From Ctena decussata (lineage: Eukaryota > Mollusca > Bivalvia > Lucinida > Lucinidae), in NCBI GenBank assembly GCA_963989385.1, contig OZ022515.1, forward strand, positions 3,690,803 to 3,754,802: a DNA stretch of 64,000 nt. The letters run 5' to 3'. A program made the position numbers and the translations under genes. This document shows positions 11,512 to 22,104 of this stretch, one piece after another (within the stretch, counting starts at the first letter, position 1; the number at the start of each line of letters is the position of its first letter). The notes beneath the pieces are model-generated. The model was not told the origin of the DNA. It saw nothing but the letters and a program-made list of their open reading frames with translations, and searched no databases.

Positions 11512-12921
11512 CCCCTATTCCACACAGACCACGAATCCCACGAATCGTCACGAATTGATAAATTTTAGGATTCGTAGCTGAATCGTAATTACTTCGTGAA
11601 GTTCTTAACTGAATCGTATATATTCGTAGTCAGTTCTTGCAATTCTTGAGCAATCGGGAATTCGTGGCAAAAGTTTTGAGCTGTTCAAAATTTTGGCCAC
11701 GAACTCCCGATTAAAAAAAATCGTAGTTGTTTCGTAACAGATTATGTCCACAAAATATTTTCGTCTTTTTCTGAGCAGTATTGAATTCTCTTATTTTTCT
11801 GAAACTCGCCAGATGTTGAAGAAAATAGTTGTTTTCCCTTTTGGTTTATCTTCTTTCGTTGGAATTCCAGTTCTAAAAATAACTATGTTTATTATGTCTA
11901 TAAGTGCGGGATTTCTGATGCCATTCTCCAAAGGTCATATTTCCCTTGACGTGAGCTCTCCTAGAGGTCCTGGCATGGCGGATGGGTTAAAACTATCCCA
12001 AAATGCAATGCAGCATGACATCAGCTGCGTTATCTATTTTTGCCGCGAACTAAAAATAGCGCTAACTGGTGTGCGAAGCAGAGTTAGGAAATCCCTTGCA
12101 AAACAACTTTTCTAATATTTTTTTGATATACACTTTTTAGTGAAACTTATTAATTCCCTTTTATAAGTGCTTTCCAACAACTTGGATGAAAGTTCATCAA
12201 AATTATGATGCTTTCCAAAGTACAGGAACCTACCTTTAATGCATTCTTAGGCATCGTAACTGAATCGAATCGATTCTGAGGCGTTCGTAGTGTTCTCAAC
12301 TCATTCGGGGATTCGTAAATTTGTACCTTTGATGCATTTGCGCACAGTGAAGACTCTGGACGCATGCATTTATCTACCCAGCGGGCAAAAGACGTCGTAC
12401 TGACGTCGATGAGATGTCACTACGTCGCACTGACCTTATTACGACGTCGTTTCGACATCATGTGCATCGTGCGTAGATATTTCATTTTGTGGCCATAGAT
12501 TTCTGATGGTTCCTACTTAATATGTGCGTACAGCAAAGGATCTGATCAGGCTTGGGGCCTTTTTATACCTATCTTTGGAGAAAATCCCACGAATTTTCAA
12601 GAAAAGTCACGAACTCATTTTTTTCGTACCGGATTCGTACGTGCATTCGGCGTATTCTTAACTGATTCGTAACTAATTCTACACGTTCGTGCAGTATTTC
12701 CAAAGAGATTCCTGTAAATCGTACTGAAATCTTGACAATATTCGTGCGGGCCCAGCCGAATCCAGTCGAATCCCACGAATATTCGTAACCCCATCGTACT
12801 TGTATAGTAAATGAATCGTAGAGCATCACGAATTGGACCAGAAAATTTACAATCGCCACGAATTCTAATATTTATCAATTCGTGGCGATTCGTTGGATTC
12901 GTGGTCTGTGTGGAGTAGGGG
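11512..12921. mobile_element. 1.4-kb TIR element with CGAAT-rich ends
   Basis: The terminal inverted repeats exceed 50 bp: left CCCCTATTCCACACAGACC, right ending GGTCTGTGTGGAGTAGGGG, with further matched CACGAAT and AATTGATAAA blocks inside. Both subterminal regions (to ~11720 and from ~12590) are packed with TTCGT/ACGAA motifs. The target duplication is unclear. A 123-residue frame (11744-12115) has no recognisable domain, so the element appears non-autonomous. A GACGTC palindrome is nested at 12378-12466. Confidence 0.7.
12378..12466. mobile_element. GACGTC-rich fold-back MITE nested in TIR element
   Basis: Starts CCAGCGGGCAAAAGACGTC and ends near 'tcgacatcatgtgc'. It matches the arms of the 4712-4818 copy but has lost the outer right end. 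It lies inside the 11512-12921 element and is therefore younger than it. Confidence 0.7.
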
Positions 12922-13041
12922 CATTAGATGTAGTGCGCACGAACACAAATTTTGAATTGAAATTTCATTGTTTCGTTTCATGAGGTAAATTCTAGATGTG
13001 AAAAGAGCCATTAAAGCCCATTTTGGAGCAGTGAGTGGTTT

Positions 13042-13265
13042 GATACAGTGTTAAGGTGAATTGATACACATTCGGGGGAAGTAATTCTGTCGTTTTCATT
13101 TTTGGCCCGCTTCTGAATGGGAGTCAACTCTTAAATGAAAGAATTTGCTCCCCTCAGAGAAAACACCTTTAAGAGTATATCTCATGTGTGAAGAGCTGTG
13201 TGTCCCGGGAAGTAAACAGGAAGTCACAAACTTTAAGTTGTCTTCCTATTGAAAATGGCAGAGAA
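13042..13265. repeat. dispersed repeat family R
   Basis: 'ttaaggtgaattgatacac' at the left, 'caactcttaaatgaaagaa' and 'tttgctcccctcagag' in the middle, 'ggaagtcacaaactttaag' and an AAAATGGCAGAG end at the right. Same order as 31205-31440. Non-coding. Confidence 0.6.
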
Positions 13266-13467
13266 ACGGCGGTGTAAACAGTAACCTTAAGGAAAAGGTT
13301 CGAGTTAGTTTTTATTTTCTTAATTTATTTATTCTTTTTTATTTCTTTTTTGTTAATTTGTAACAGCACAGCTGGCTTGAGACCAGTGGCGGCCATGTAC
13401 TAATGGCGGCCATTTTTGCTTTGCACGCGCAGCTTAATATTTGTTGCTTTACAGTTATAAGACATTT

Positions 13468-13673
13468 GAGCCGCGACACAATAAAACCAATAAAGTTACA
13501 TGTGCGCCCATGAGAAGACTCAGATCACCCTAGGCACCCATCCAGCCTGAACAGATTTATCGGCGTTGGCATGATGGTAGCATAGTCGCTTAGCGTTCCT
13601 TTAAGCGGACAGCGAAGACTCAGTTCGCTGGGCGCACATGCAACTATGCAGGTTCTATGTTGTGAAGCGGTTC
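13468..13673. mobile_element. GAGCCGCGAC-family MITE (206 bp), ATTT duplication
   Basis: Left end GAGCCGCGACACAATAAAACC, right end a worn 'gaagcggttc'. The arms include 'agaagactcagatcaccct' and the inverted 'gcgaagactcag'. ATTT flanks both ends (13464-13467 and 13674-13677), matching two other copies. Non-coding. Confidence 0.75.
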
Positions 13674-13889
13674 ATTTGTGAAGACTCTAGAAAGGAACGC
13701 CCGAAAAAAGATAGGTAGGAGGCAGAAGATTAACGACTTGCTCAAGATACCCTCCTGCCAACATCAGTTCTTTTCCGGGGGATTATGACACTTTGCCCTC
13801 GCATTTATGGGTTCTTGCGTTGGTCTGCCAATTGCGTTTGCACTGACAATTGTGACACAGCCTGCAGTTAACAACAGAAAACAATTATT

Positions 13890-14420
13890 TAAGTCAGCGG
13901 CCCCGGGGGAGGTCATAGGACAGGTAGGCTTCATCGTCCGTCGTCGTCCGACCGTCGTCCGCCCGTCCTTCGGCATTTTAAACAAGTATATCTCAAAAGC
14001 TGCTGGGCCAATCTTTATTAAATTTCATGTGTAGCATTATCGGGCAGGGAAAAGACTGCATTCGGTTTTGAGGCATGTCTGGCCGAAAATGTGGGTTACC
14101 ATGGCAAGAAATAGCTCCAGTTGACTTATAATGGGAAAAATGGTGTCTCCAGGTCTCCAAGCTTTCTCCGCTATTTTTGTTGGGATCTATTTCAGACTTG
14201 CAGGCAATGAGAACAGCCACAACAACTCGGACAAGTTCAAAATTCAGCCAGATCCGAATTTCCACCCCAGGTTTAGTTGCCCTTGAGCGATCCTTTAGAC
14301 TTTGTTTGGGAAAAATCGTGTCCCCACATTTTCTGCTCATCTTTATGTTTCTCATACTTGCAAGAAACAATGACAGGCAAGAAATCTGGGATGAGATCAA
14401 ATAACGGTCTATATGTATTT
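13890..14420. repeat. bivalve dispersed repeat with 'cgtccgtcgtccg' lead
   Basis: The segment has a CGTCCG-rich lead (13930-13970) and then a body containing 'gttcaaaattcagccagatc', 'agtttagttgcccttgagcg' and 'gggaaaaatcgtgtcccc'. The same three blocks recur at 16110-16205, with a GTCCGT lead at 16270-16320. Frames across it (13993-14404, both strands) mirror one another and are not genes. Confidence 0.55.
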
Positions 14421-14859
14421 GGATTTATCATGAAGAGTTACTTGCCCTTGAGCGTAAAAGAATATAGCTTTTTTCGATCATTTTTGGTTAGATCTGTTTA
14501 AGGTGAGGTGAGAGTAATTCAGCGCCGCCGTGCGGCAGTTTCTGTCGCAACGTGACGTAATGACGTCAAACGTTCCGTCTGAGAAAATCAAGAAGGCGTC
14601 AACATTATCTGATTCTGTGATTACATGTACTACATGGTCTGATTACAAAATGAAAAGCGGCTGAGCGCTGGGTGTAATTAAAAGGAAATAGAAAAGTTTC
14701 GTAGAGAAGAAACTGCTAAAAATGTAGCTAGTTTCTACTAGCGGGAAAGCTTTTCTCTGGCGGTTTCTCATCATTTTGTTAGATGGAGTTTGCAACTGTT
14801 GTTGCAATATTTTTTTTTACAAATTTAATACGATACCTCCTCATGAACATGAAATGAGA
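14421..14859. other. no gene seen
   Basis: No recognisable gene or clear repeat family. Confidence 0.45.
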
Positions 14860-14978
14860 AGTCAGATCACAGTCTATACTTCCACCACGCATTTTAGATT
14901 TCCGCCTCTAGCGGTTCTCGATATCCGGGACCGCTAGATCAGCAGGCCAGCGCTTAACCTACTAAGCTACCGGGGCTC
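14860..14978 (-). repeat. tRNA-derived SINE head
   Basis: On the minus strand it begins GAGCCCCGGTAGCTTAGTAGG with an A-box-like TAGCTTAGTAGGTTAAGCG, then 'ctggcctgctgatctagcgg'. This is the best-preserved head of the family also seen at 1440-1645 and 60050-60447. Confidence 0.7.
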
Positions 14979-15005
14979 ATCGGGTGATATCAGATAGATC
15001 GCCGG

Positions 15006-15165
15006 AATGGATGGATAGATGGGTAGATGGATCGAGGTTTTACGTCCTTTTTAACAATAATTCAGTCATATCAGGACCATGGTAATGTGATAATGAAATC
15101 CTGTGTGCAATAGGGTGTTATCATACCACCCACGCTTAAAATACTACTAAGCAAGAATCAGGCTA
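15006..15165 (-). repeat. SINE 3' portion
   Basis: On the minus strand: 'ccctattgcacacaggattt', 'cattatcac', 'ctgatatgactgaattatt', then ATCC/ATCT tail repeats near 15006-15035. It abuts the separate SINE head at 14860-14978, so two family members lie head to tail. Confidence 0.65.
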
Positions 15166-16058
15166 CATTGCAGTGATAGTAAAAATTCTTAGACTGACCC
15201 TAGCGTTCGACAATCGCCAGGCACTCAGCCATATCAACGTCGATGCAATATCAGCAGGACCTTTTATCAACGTTGATACAATATTTCAACGCTCTGTTCT
15301 GTCAATAATCTAAAGGACATGTGGCGTTTCTTTTTTCTTGCCTTTCTTTCATTTTTCTATCTTTCATTTTTTTCCAAGTGTATATCAAAGAATCGATTCA
15401 TTGAATCTCTTAGACACTAAAGTGAATTCAAGCTTCATTTTCACAGTCATTTTCACAGAGAGAGAGAGAGAGAGAGAGAGAGACGCAAAGGTTCAGTCGC
15501 AGTGCGAAATAATATACATGTATGTTCTTTCTTGGGTCGGGTCATGTACTGGAAAACTTGACTCGCTTACACTGTACAAACGGCAAGGGAAAAGGGAATT
15601 GTTCAAATGTCATAACACGTGGAAGCCCCTCAAGCTGTTGCTTCAGAGAGTTTGTCAACTCAGGTGTCTGTAAACTGTATAGGAGGGCATAATGGCAATG
15701 TTTTCGATTGCTTTTTTTTATCATTATTATAGAAAAGTTAGCCAAGACGGCTAATGCATTGAGAGGAAATGTACAAAAAGTGCTACACAAAATGTACTAC
15801 ATCCGCTTTCCCGAGGATGACAATCATGAGTGACGAAAGTCCTAGGCAAATTTTGCCGAGATCCTACAATAAGCGACGGTTGATACTCGGCGCGAAAAGT
15901 CGAGTAACGTTAAATTGACGTTTTCGAGGTCAGATATCTTGAAAACGACAACGGCGACATCCCCTTTTTATTAAGTTTTCTGAAAGAGGGGCTGAAATTG
16001 TACAATATAGGGAAGTATGAATAAAATCATGTGTTTTGTCAATTACTCCCACCTCACC
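15166..16058. other. no gene seen; (GA)n microsatellite
   Basis: A pure GA run of about 24 bases lies near 15458-15482. The frames at 15338-15673 (+) and 15542-15790 (-) oppose each other and show no domain. Confidence 0.5.
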
Positions 16059-16059
16059 A

Positions 16060-16370
16060 TAAGACTTCCAAGAAACATGGTACAAGACAGGCACAAGAGC
16101 TCAGATGGCTTCAAAATTCAGCCAGATCCAATTTTCCACTGCGGAGTTAGTTGACGTTGAGCGTTTCTATGGAGTTTGTATGGAGAAAATCGTGTCTCCG
16201 CCTTTTTCGCGCAGTTTAAATGGGATGTTTTAAGCTCCCTTGAGACAGAAGCTCCCGGGGATCTTGTAGTTTGTCCGTCCTCAGTTGTCATCCGTTGCCC
16301 ATCGTCTGTTGTCCGTCACTCCTGTGGGCGACTTCTTTCAAATTTCTGAGCGGATCCAAAAGAAATTTTA
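16060..16370. repeat. second copy of 'cagccagatcc' dispersed repeat
   Basis: Shares 'ttcaaaattcagccagatcc', 'gttagttgacgttgagcg' and 'gagaaaatcgtgtctcc' with 14225-14330, followed by a GTCCGT-rich stretch that precedes the body in the other copy. This circular permutation suggests tandem units. Confidence 0.5.
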
Positions 16371-16819
16371 TATGATGACTACAGGCTGGGAGATAGGGCA
16401 GATAACTGTTTTAGCAAAAATACCTTCTTCTGTGAACGGGCTGACATTTTGCATCTGAGATGCATGCCCATTCAAGTTTGTTAAAATCAGAAATTCTTTT
16501 TTTCCTGTTTGCTCCCATTCTCTCTTCCCCCCCCCCCCCCACCCCCCCGCCCCCCCCCCCCCACCCTCCTAGAGCAAGGGTCGTGAAATTCAGAACAGAA
16601 AATCCCATAATTTGTTTAGTTTCAAACGATATTTTATCTAAAAGCAACTGTCGAATCAATGTAAAATTTTATACGAAGACTTCTGGTATGGGTGGCGGGG
16701 GGATATGTACCTTTGGTCATGATCGCTCATGTACGCTCAGAGCTAGGGCAGATAATTCTGATAAGCAACAAAATCTTCCTCTCCGAAACCATAAACATGA
16801 ACGAGCTTACATTTTGTTT
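16371..16819. other. C-tract and unassigned sequence before the RT fragment
   Basis: A nearly pure C tract of about 35 bases lies at 16527-16562, flanked by C/A-rich sequence. The frame passes through it (proline-rich residues), but no homology is recognised before about 16820. Confidence 0.5.
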
Positions 16820-17185
16820 AGCAATAGAGGTCAATGTCGTTCAATGTGTAGTCATGTAGATGACTTTAATGCTCGTAATAAATGTTTAACTGCTAAACTT
16901 CTTCAACAGGGCTATCGGTATCATAAGCTTAGAAAGGCTTTTTCTAAATTCTATCGCAGACACCATGAATTGGTTTCAAAATTTGATGTCGGATTAAACT
17001 TTCTTTTACACCAAGGCCTATCGGAACCAGAATTTTATGGTGACTTAGTATACAAATTCAAAAAGATTAAGGGTAGGACTGATTTTTCTGATCAATTCCG
17101 AAAAATAATAATACGTCACAAACGTATTGGCTACCGGAGTTCTTTAATAAGCGTACTGCCACAATTCTTTTCTAAGCAAAAATGA
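16820..17185 (+). pseudogene. C-terminal end of a Penelope-like reverse transcriptase
   Basis: About 120 residues ending in TGA. The stretch 'NKCLTAKLLQQGYRYHKLRK' and the following 'FSKFYRRHHEL' look like the helical segment after the polymerase palm in animal Penelope-like reverse transcriptases. 'EFYGDLVYKFKKIKG' and 'DQFRKIIIRHKRIGY' complete the tail. The catalytic palm (including the YADD motif) is absent, so this is a 5'-truncated, dead copy. The open frame continues upstream to 16460, but that part is a C-tract by-product. The sequence after the stop (17186-17285) and a palindromic array match a second copy at 24516-24915, which marks them as the element's 3' region. Assignment rests on remembered family resemblance; another RT clade is possible. 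Confidence 0.6.
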
Positions 17186-17567
17186 AATAAAATGATTAAA
17201 TAAATTGGTAGTTTCGCAGAAGTAAAATATCTGTGAAGTAAGGTACACTTACTAAGCAGCTATAAACTTAAAATGGGGTACAACAGCATCCCCGGATCCA
17301 GGGGTGGGCTTTGGGGCTGCAGCCCCGCCACTTGGGCCTGGTTAGATCAAAATATATATTGTGACATCTCATTATAATCTCCTCGGCGAGGCGATTCTAA
17401 TGAAATATCACAACATAGGCCTATATTAAAGGCAAAAATGACATTATCAAAAATAAAAAATTCTCATCAAATTGATCCTTAATTATTGAACATCTTCAGC
17501 TTCAAATATATTATAAGGAAATGGGAAGAAAAACTAAAAAAAAAGAAAACATAAAAAAAACCAAAAA
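17186..17567. repeat. 3' region of the Penelope-like element
   Basis: 'agaagtaaaatatctgtgaa' and 'agcagctataaacttaaaat' (17218-17282) are repeated almost exactly at 24575-24645. An embedded stretch near 17287-17340 ('ccccggatccagggg') resembles ends of the MITE at 56183-56349, and 17357-17405 resembles the core of the 52490-type MITE. Confidence 0.6.
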
Positions 17568-17824
17568 ACTGGCAATAGCGATTTTACGGCAAAATCGCTA
17601 TTGCCAGTCGACTGGTAATAGCGATATTTATGTAAAATGGCTATTGCCAGTCGACTGGTAATAGCGATTTTAACGTAAATTGGCTATTGCCAGTCGACTG
17701 GTAATAGCGATTTTAACGTGAATTCGCTATTGCCAGTTGACTGGTGATAGCGATTTCAACGTAAAATCGCTATTGCCAGTCGACTGGCAGCAGCGATTTT
17801 AATGTAAAATTGCTATTGCCAGTT
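17568..17824. repeat. 43-bp palindromic tandem array, copy 1
   Basis: About six units with a 43-bp period (for example 17641 and 17684). Each unit holds TGGCAATAGCGATTTT and its inverse AAAATCGCTATTGCCA, plus a GTCGAC centre, so each unit and each pair of units can fold into a hairpin. A five-unit array with the same sequence lies at 24695-24915. Both follow the same Penelope-like 3' sequence. Confidence 0.9.
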
Positions 17825-18852
17825 AGTTTTAGTTTTGGACCAAAAAGGGCAACACTACTTATCAGCAAGCAGCGCTTGTGAGAGTTTCTACTTTGTATTT
17901 ATTGTTGCAACCTCATTAAGCTGCACTGCTGAATATAGGTTTAGACTTTTCTTAAGTCTAATTACTTATCTTGCTCCTACTGCGTTGAAATCTGAAATCC
18001 ACGAGTCAACTGGAAAGGAAGTTTTTTTTTAAATTTTATTTTATTTTTTCAGCCCTTTCGATTATGCTAATATGATGGCACGGAGGCTTGAAAGATGTAG
18101 AAACATGGGCATAGGTCTGAGCTAAAAATCATTTTTGCCCCAGTTTGACAAGTTTAAACAATTTCTATATTTTCTCACTATCTTTGTCCATTTTGATGGT
18201 TTATATATTTTTTTAAGTAATATTCCTCGAAAGTCTAATAGAATCTAATAAAATTATGAGCTCAGTACTCGTCCAGTCTTGTGAGTTTTGGTTGGTTGGT
18301 TGTTGTGTTTAGCGGCTCTTTGAGACAGTATTTCAGTCTATATCGAGCCTTCTCCCAGAGAGGGGGAGAAAGAAGAGAGATTATGATTATGATTTTTTAT
18401 CGATTATTTACTTATTGATTTTATTATTTTTGTATTTTTTTAATGTTAAATACCATGGTTTTCATTTATCTAATACCAAACATTTTGTCATGCCGATTCT
18501 TTAGACGAAAACTGTACTGCTTTCATAGTTTTGGACAGGTTCAAAAGGATATGATCAAATGCTACACGCGTATAAACTGTAAATCATTTAATATTCGCAA
18601 TGTCTTCATTTTTGCTAATATTTGCAACACCTTTTTTGTTAATATTCGCCAATCGGATCCAAGAATCTCGCCACTGTTTGACAAATTAACTTCCAAAGTG
18701 ACGACAATTGGATGATCGTAATTTCAAGAATCGCTGATATTATGAAAGCCATATTATTTCAACAAAATAAAACGCGAAGCTAAAACGCGAGTTACAATAG
18801 CTAATCTTCCTATCTTCAAGTTCATTTACCAAAATTCAGTTTTGACAACTGT

Positions 18853-18854
<2 letters not shown>
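17825..18854. other. no gene seen; SINE tail
   Basis: The reverse of a SINE tail is visible at about 18310-18370 ('cggctctttgagacagtatttcagtctatatcg', compare 54360-54410). The frame at 18443-18715 (90 residues) has no recognisable domain. Confidence 0.45.
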
Positions 18855-18891
<37 letters not shown>

Positions 18892-19894
18892 CATTGTACA
18901 TCCGACCGTTTGCCTGTATATCTGTCTGAAAAAAAAATCCAGGTGTATACGCGGTATCGATTAATCAGCGATTATTGATATACACGATCAATACAGGTGT
19001 GATAAACAACGTACTTGGGCAAGATAAGGCGTCTTTAATTTGAAAAAGAACCATACGGCATGTGCGGAATTTGTAAATACTAAAATCGGTCTACGAATTA
19101 GTTCAGACTCACCAGAATTCTCTTCTCAACTTGTTTTAGATTCTTCATAAATCAAAGATTGTTTCTACGAAGATGGAAAGTTCGGCCGCACAGATTCATC
19201 AGAGTCTTCGCATACCGTATGGTACTTTTTCACGCGAAAGAAATTAGTAACATTATCGCCGTCTTTAATTTATTTCACGCTCTGTGACAACAGCGGTAAC
19301 TGATAACAGTTAAAATATACTCCCTAGTCCCTTGCAAACAAAAAATCGCGCATGTAGAAATTCGTACTACGTCAGATAAAAGACCATGTAACTGATGTGC
19401 TTCGTAAAAAGTTTGAAGCTCCTGTATCAAAACTTTCAATTTTTTCGTAAGAGAAAACTGAATTAGAATTTATAGGAAAATTGCATTATCGATCATTATG
19501 GAAACAAGTTTTGACAATTTTGCGTCTAATGTCCGAGACCACAATCAGTATAGCGCATTACAGTTTCGTCTAAAGACTATGCGAGTTTGGTGAAGATGAA
19601 GTTGAATTTGGTGATATTTAGGATTCAATATTTAATAGGGTCGAAAATTGTCATTGAAATACAGTGGTCTTAATTTTTGGCACTGTGTATCCAAACAACT
19701 GCTGAGTTTCCAAATTCCAGTGCCTCAGCATCTTCTTTGCCGGGGGGTCTGGTTCCAAGCAAGTAACAATTCTACCTGTATAGATAAAGGTGTGAAAATT
19801 TAGTCAACCAATCAGTGGACCTGAATTAACAGTTATGGTGATTTTATTTGGTGACTGGAGGTGTTGACACTATGAGATCAAGAGACAGAATGAC

Positions 19895-20000
19895 ACTGTG
19901 TTCTGTTCTGTTCTGTTCAATTCTCGTATCGACGTTACCCAGGTGGCTCAACGGTACGTAACCATAGTTGCACACACCTGGCGCCGGGTGTCCGTCCAAT
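19895..20000 (+). repeat. dispersed repeat with (GTTCT)n end
   Basis: 'gttctgttctgttcaattct', then 'cgacgttacccaggtggctc', 'aacggtacgtaaccatagtt' and 'gcacacacctggcgcc'. The reverse complement of all blocks in order occurs at 50405-50502. 'TGGCTCAACGG' looks like a polymerase III A-box, but no convincing B-box follows. It may be a small SINE-like unit. Confidence 0.65.
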
Positions 20001-20282
20001 GTCATTCAGTCTGTAAATGTCTCGTCGGTCAGTGCCGCCCAACCAGTATTTATGCATAGATGTTTGCCTTCTGCGGCTCAATGACACTGTGGAAGTTAAT
20101 CCTCATTATATAGTCCCATCCCTGCCTTTAAATCTATGACAACGGATAAGACCAATGACGATTTATTTTTGTTTACATAGCCGAAGTCCCTAGACTGATA
20201 CGAGCATCAAACTTATCATCTATCATCTTGAACAGAGATTTTGTTGGTTACGTATGTTAATTTCAATGTAAGTTTACATGTT

Positions 20283-20950
20283 GTACATCATCCATAGTGC
20301 AGATTATATTTTATTTAAGACTGTTATTCTAGATCATCGTCTTTTATATTATTTGGATCCTTTTGAAACTAATCAGTCTTTGTGAATCGACTGCCGAATT
20401 AAAATTAAGAAATTACAGTATGCTTTTTTTCTGGTTTCGTCACCAGATATTGTCAGGGTCACTGACGAGGCTTTATTAGCCGAAACTACGTAGTCTGGCC
20501 CATGTTCCAACTTCTGTATGTATTCTCTGCTCTTGAAGGAACTTTTTAAGATTTTAATTTTACCTCACTGCAGCTGGTGTTGTGCCGTGTGGAGGCCGTA
20601 AAAAGTCTTCCCGTACATCATCCATAGTGCAGATTATATTTTATTTACATCCTTTGAGATCAGAGGATAGATTCTGAGAAATCTAAAATTTGAGATCGAT
20701 TTAGACTGTTATTCTAGATCATCGTCTTTTATATTATTTGGATCCTTTTGAAACTAATCAGTCTTTGTGAATCGACTGCCGAATTAAAATTAAGAAATTA
20801 CAGTATGCTTTTTTTCTGGTTTCGTCACCAGATATTGTCAGGGTCACTGACGAGGCTTTATTAGCCGAAACTACGTAGTCTGGCCCATGTTCCAACTTCT
20901 GTATGTATTCTCTGCTCTTGAAGGAACTTTTTAAGATTTTAATTTTACAT
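20283..20950. repeat. near-identical tandem duplication (~280 bp)
   Basis: The segments 20283-20562 and 20613-20950 agree almost base for base ('gtacatcatccatagtgcag' to 'aactttttaagattttaatt'). The second copy carries about 58 extra bases near 20645-20703. The high identity implies a recent duplication or an assembly artefact. Confidence 0.85.
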
Positions 20951-21139
20951 GTTGTAAGACTCAAATATTACTACTCTTCTTTCCGTATATCCAGCCATGA
21001 TAATTAAAGACGCCTTTTGTTACTCATCGATAAATATCACACTTTAGGTGTCACATTCACTAATCGATGTCTTGTGTCACGATTAATCGATGCCGCTGCT
21101 TACCTGGACGTTAGGCAGGGCAAATGTCTTTCAGACAGA

Positions 21140-21290
21140 TAAACAGAAGATAGATAGATAGATAGATAGATAGATATTTTAGTCCTGTTCAAAATTGGCA
21201 AAGAAGTAAATTTGAAAGAGCAAACTTTTGCTGGGCTAAAACGAACGGTAATAAATCTAAATAACTACGGCTATTTCACTCATAAACTCG

Positions 21291-21344
<54 letters not shown>

Positions 21345-21475
21345 TTTCAGTCCTCTTAAAATGACCCAAAATTGGCAAAAAATTTGAAAGAGCAAACATT
21401 TGCTGGGCTTAAACGAACGACAATAAATCTAAATAACTACTGCTATTTCTCTCATAAACTCGAAGATGAATGATC
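21140..21475. repeat. tandem duplication with GATA microsatellites
   Basis: (GATA)n at about 21150-21175 and 21293-21343. Each is followed by 'aaattggcaaa', 'tgaaagagcaaac', 'ttgctgggct' and 'acgaac..taataaatctaaataacta'. Unit length about 160-180 bp. Confidence 0.75.
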
Positions 21476-22104
21476 TATCCTATCTCATCATGGGCTTTCC
21501 TATAATATATTTCATCGTTAAACATATTTAGCAACTCAGCGGTTCAGGTCCGCCCCCTACCCCACCCCACCAACCCCCACCGCTCTTTATATTAATGTCA
21601 ATTCTTTTTGTTTGTTTTGAATTTTCTTGTTTTGGTTTCCTTTCTAACTTTTGTTATAATTTCATTCTGTTTTTATTGTTTCAATTTCTTTTCTAATAAA
21701 TACCTGAAAGGAAATGTCACTTCTGGGATTCCGTAGGTTAAAACTGTTATGCAGAAAATATGATAATTTGCCTGGATGCGATGGCAATTGCTCCCTTTCA
21801 ATTATGAACTGATTCAGTTGGAAATTCCGACTTATGAATGGGCCGTCGACCAAGGGTAGTACGGAACACATTGGACTTAGTACCCTTGTCTTGCGAAGAT
21901 GCTTATATTGCTACTCATGAACAGATTGATACTGTTCTTTCCTCTTGTGTGTGCTTCTTGGTTTCAAAGCATCGCCTTTTCAGCGCTAATGAAATTTGTT
22001 GAATTTTGTTAGAACCGTTTCACTATATGGTAATTTGTGAGCATTTAGTTCAAGATACTGCAAAAGCAATAGCTGTAATACTGTATAAATTAAATGATAA
22101 TTAA
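21476..22104. other. no gene seen
   Basis: No recognisable gene. A C-rich low-complexity patch lies near 21550-21580. Confidence 0.45.

Larger units (their letters stand above)
18855..21180. repeat. 2.3-kb block bounded by diverged inverted repeats with GATA arrays
   Basis: The left arm (18830-19045) reads (TATC)n, 'tatctgtctgaaa', 'atcgattaatc', 'gtgtgata' and 'aaggcgtctttaatt'. The right arm (20995-21190), inverted, gives the same order: (TATC)n, 'tatctgtctgaaag', 'atcgattaatcg', 'gtgtgata', 'aaggcgtctttaatt'. The arms are about 190 bp and diverged. No coding sequence is recognised between them. Confidence 0.6.

Noticed and set aside
11744..12115. 123-residue frame as transposase of the TIR element
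   Set aside because: No DDE-type motif or helix-turn-helix is recognisable, and it is too short.
16460..16819. N-terminal part of the 241-residue frame as a true protein start
   Set aside because: It runs through a C tract giving a proline run, and recognisable RT homology starts only near 16820.
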